Below are positions 61,853 through 64,000 of a DNA stretch of 64,000 bases, one piece after another (positions within the stretch are counted from its first letter, which is position 1; every line of letters starts with the position of its first letter). A program made the position numbers and the translations under genes. The notes under the pieces were generated by a model, which had not been told where the DNA came from, did not search any database, and saw only the letters and a program-made list of their open reading frames with translations. The DNA is from Pseudeuparius sepicola (lineage: Eukaryota; Arthropoda; Insecta; Coleoptera; Anthribidae): NCBI GenBank assembly GCA_963920635.1, contig OY987305.1, positions 3,821,153 to 3,885,152 of the forward strand, in the 5' to 3' direction.

Positions 61853-62162
61853 ATGGCATCGAGCTATCTGCATTTTCCGCCTATAAACTTGTGTTTTTTA
61901 TGTGGTGGAGTTTTTGACCGCTTTCAAAAGTATGTGTGCTGCGGATTCTGCAAGCGCCGCTTTCATATGTTATGCGTGAACCTGAGGCCGAAATATTTAA
62001 AGAATATCGGCCTTTGCAAAAACATTAAGTGGTTCTGCAGTTTTTGTATCGCGAGAGTCGATTGGAAGCTTAAATCGAATGTTGAAAATTTGCTTTATAG
62101 CGAAGATAGTTGGAAGTATATCGAGGATAATGGTCTGTGTCCTTTCCCAGCAAAACCGGAAG
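61853..62162 (+). CDS. PHD-finger protein B, first coding exon (partial gene)
   Basis: Begins ATG 61853 (CAGAACCATGG), ends at donor GAAG|GTAAGC; 103 codons plus one base. Ligands C14, C17, C30, C33, H38, C41, C62, C65 have exactly the spacing of protein A, with the shared CKRRFH, KWFC-FCI and ED-WKYI blocks. Clearly a tandem duplicate. The donor phase equals that of A, so either exon could join the same downstream exon. A splice from A into this exon would break the frame, so the two are alternatives or separate genes. Confidence 0.65.
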
Positions 62163-62721
62163 GTAAGCAATTTGTATTGCTATAAAATGTTTTCGTTAAA
62201 TTTGTATTACTATTTTAATTTTATAATGAAAAATAATTAAATTCTAACTTCTTATACTAAATTCATATAAGTATTATTCAATTATTCCAGTTTTAAGAAT
62301 CTTCACTACATTCTAGCTATCTCTGTGCAAGATATAATATAATGCGGTGTTATTATAAATAATAGAATATTTTTTATTACTATTATTTTTATCTACCTAT
62401 ATTTCTAATAAAATAAACGCCTGGTATTTTAAAGTGTTCATCTTGCACATTTATTTGGATTATTTTGTTCAAAAATCACCCTAAATAATGGTCAGTTTAA
62501 AGCGACCAATGAGACCACAATATTCACATTTGAATGATCCAATCAACTGTAAGCAGCCTAGCCTCTATGTACTTTGCAACTGCGCATATATATTTTTTAA
62601 GAATTTTTATTGAATGCACAAAGTTTTTTTTAAGCCTATTACAATAATACATTTCATTCAATACATATTCCAAATCAGCACGATGTGCTGGTTTCGGAAT
62701 AATTATCTGGAATCCATTTTA
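62163..62721. other. Intron or spacer, no feature
   Basis: AT-rich; presumably the start of the intron downstream of the PHD exons. Confidence 0.4.
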
Positions 62722-62850
62722 AGACTCAATGTACAGCACGAGCGTCGCGATTCAACATTTTGACCCATAAAATGGCTTTTTTCGATCTGTAGCGAGCAAC
62801 ATGCATAATTTTAAATTTTTGGTCATTACAAATTTTAATCTAAGTAATTA

Positions 62851-63198
62851 CAGTAGAACCTCTATCCGGGCTGGCTGGGACCAAGCCTTTGCCGGATAAT
62901 TGAAAACACAGATAATCCAAACACCTAATTTTTAATTTTTTTTATATGTACATACATATTTTATGTATGAAGGTACATATGTACTTACATGCATTGTACT
63001 GTATATAAATATGTGAATAAAATCACTTGAAAAATCAGTGATTTTTTCTGCTTTTTAGCTTCGTAAATTCTGTTCCTTATCAATTCCTTCATTTTCCTTA
63101 GCTGAAGTAGATCAATACTATCAGTTTCAGGTTGTTTGGTGCCGCACGGAAAATCCGCCGCCCGGATTAAACGCGCACGGATAATCGAGGTTCTACTG
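62851..63198. mobile_element. pogo/Tigger-like MITE
   Basis: Ends CAGTAGAACCTCTATCCGGG and CGGATAATCGAGGTTCTACTG (first 20 bp are the signature) with a TA duplication (62849-62850, 63199-63200). 348 bp, non-coding. CAGTAGAACCTC-NNATCCG is the typical Tigger/pogo terminus. The empty site is in copy 2 (about 27526). Confidence 0.9.
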
Positions 63199-63254
63199 TA
63201 CTCACATTTTGAGACAAAAATTATTTAAAAATATTTATCACAATGACCGTTATT

Positions 63255-63871
63255 CAGTGGCATAGCTTCAAATTTTGGGCCCCCCCGCCAAATTTAAATC
63301 TGGCCCCCCTCAAATTATAAAATAAAGAAAAACATACATGGAGGTGAAACTATCACAAACTTTTATTTCTTAGTTAAAAACAAAAAGTTTTTCAAACAAA
63401 AATATATCTACAGGGTGTCCAACTTTAAAACTGTACAAATTCGTAAAATCTTCATTTTTGAAGATAATCACTTGAACTTTTTTGCTTGAAAGGCCGTCAA
63501 AAGTCGCTTCTTTTGACCTCTTTACCATTTTTAAAATGCAAATCCAGGGCGTGCTGTGATTTTTTTATACTTTGATTTTCACAAAAACCATTTAGCGATT
63601 TTTTGAATGAATTATTATGTCTTGGGAACAACAATTTCTCAAATAGTTTTTTATTGATTTTAATTTAGAGAACGTCCGTTCTGAAGAAGCAACAGTTACA
63701 GGAAGGGTCAAAATATAATATCAAAACAGAACAGAACACGAGTATACGTCCGGTCGAGGTCGAGGGGAGACCGTCGAGGATTCGAGGGGGCCCGGCTCGA
63801 GCCGCGGGCCCCCTTGATGGCAGGGCCCCCCCGCGACCGCTGGGTTTCGCGGTATGGTAGCTACGCCACTG
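63255..63871. mobile_element. Non-autonomous hAT (CAGTGGCATAGC ends)
   Basis: Starts CAGTGGCATAGCTTC, ends GTAGCTACGCCACTG, with C-rich subterminal tracts and the 8-bp duplication CCGTTATT (63247-63254, 63872-63879). 617 bp. The uninterrupted target lies in palindrome copies 1 and 2 (about 26913 and 27577). Confidence 0.93.
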
Positions 63872-64000
63872 CCGTTATTAGGCTTTTTGCGCAAATGCTA
63901 ATAACGGCCATTGTGATAAATATTTTTAAATAATTGTTGTCTCAAAATGTGAGTAATTACTTAGATTAAAAATTAAAATGCTCGCTACAGATCGAAAAAA

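Larger units (their letters stand above)
62722..64000. repeat. Palindromic repeat, copy 3, with two insertions (cut by window end)
   Basis: Same family as 27372-27821, starting at ACTCAATGTACAGCACG. The left arm, the centre (GCGCAAATGCTAATAACGGCC) and most of the right arm (to GCTCGCTACAGATCG) are visible, split by a pogo-like MITE and a hAT element. Confidence 0.85.

Overview
The window looks like insect nuclear DNA. It is AT-rich, its genes have many introns, and it is packed with class II transposons and fold-back repeats. A beetle is my best guess, but that is inference from general character and not from any diagnostic base.

Five gene-level items stand out. (1) On the minus strand at 3642-4109 is a short single-exon NHERF/EBP50 (Drosophila Sip1)-type scaffold with one PDZ domain and an ERM-binding-like C-terminus. 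(2) On the plus strand at 7943-11867 is a complete six-exon cytosolic isoleucyl-tRNA synthetase (predicted 1,214 aa) with HYGH and KMSKR motifs. (3) On the plus strand from 14849 to at least 56955, and plausibly to 57729, is the Wnt co-activator legless/BCL9. Eight GC-rich exons carry HD1, HD2 and the conserved PPPPYHQTPRSASVPIA block; the intron before the HD2 exon is about 25 kb and nearly all repeats. The last exon (57107-57729) encodes an unusual four-fold Ser-rich repeat that joins in frame. (4-5) On the plus strand at 61177-61477 and 61853-62162 are two paralogous C4HC3 PHD-finger exons with identical metal-ligand spacing and the same donor phase; the rest of their gene or genes lies outside the window.

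Layout: 1-3.6 kb no gene; 3.6-4.3 kb NHERF; 4.66-5.75 kb hAT remnant; 7.9-11.9 kb IleRS; 12.0-13.4 kb fold-back element; 14.8-57.7 kb legless with TE-filled introns; 57.7-61.2 kb TE-rich spacer; 61.2-62.2 kb PHD exons; 62.7-64.0 kb a palindromic repeat with two nested insertions.

Many elements can be delimited exactly because their target-site duplications are still readable. They include six hAT-type insertions with 8-bp duplications, two copies of another 1.7-kb family with 8-bp duplications, one piggyBac-like MITE (TTAA), one pogo/Tigger-like MITE (TA), one Tc1-type MITE (TA), one Harbinger-like element (TAA) and a 6-kb element carrying a broken DDE-type transposase. A decayed Penelope-like retroelement lies in legless intron 5, and hammerhead-ribozyme-like Penelope termini sit next to exon 4 and elsewhere. 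Several insertions have matching empty sites in sister repeat copies inside the window, so their order of arrival can be read. No tRNA, rRNA or CRISPR was found.
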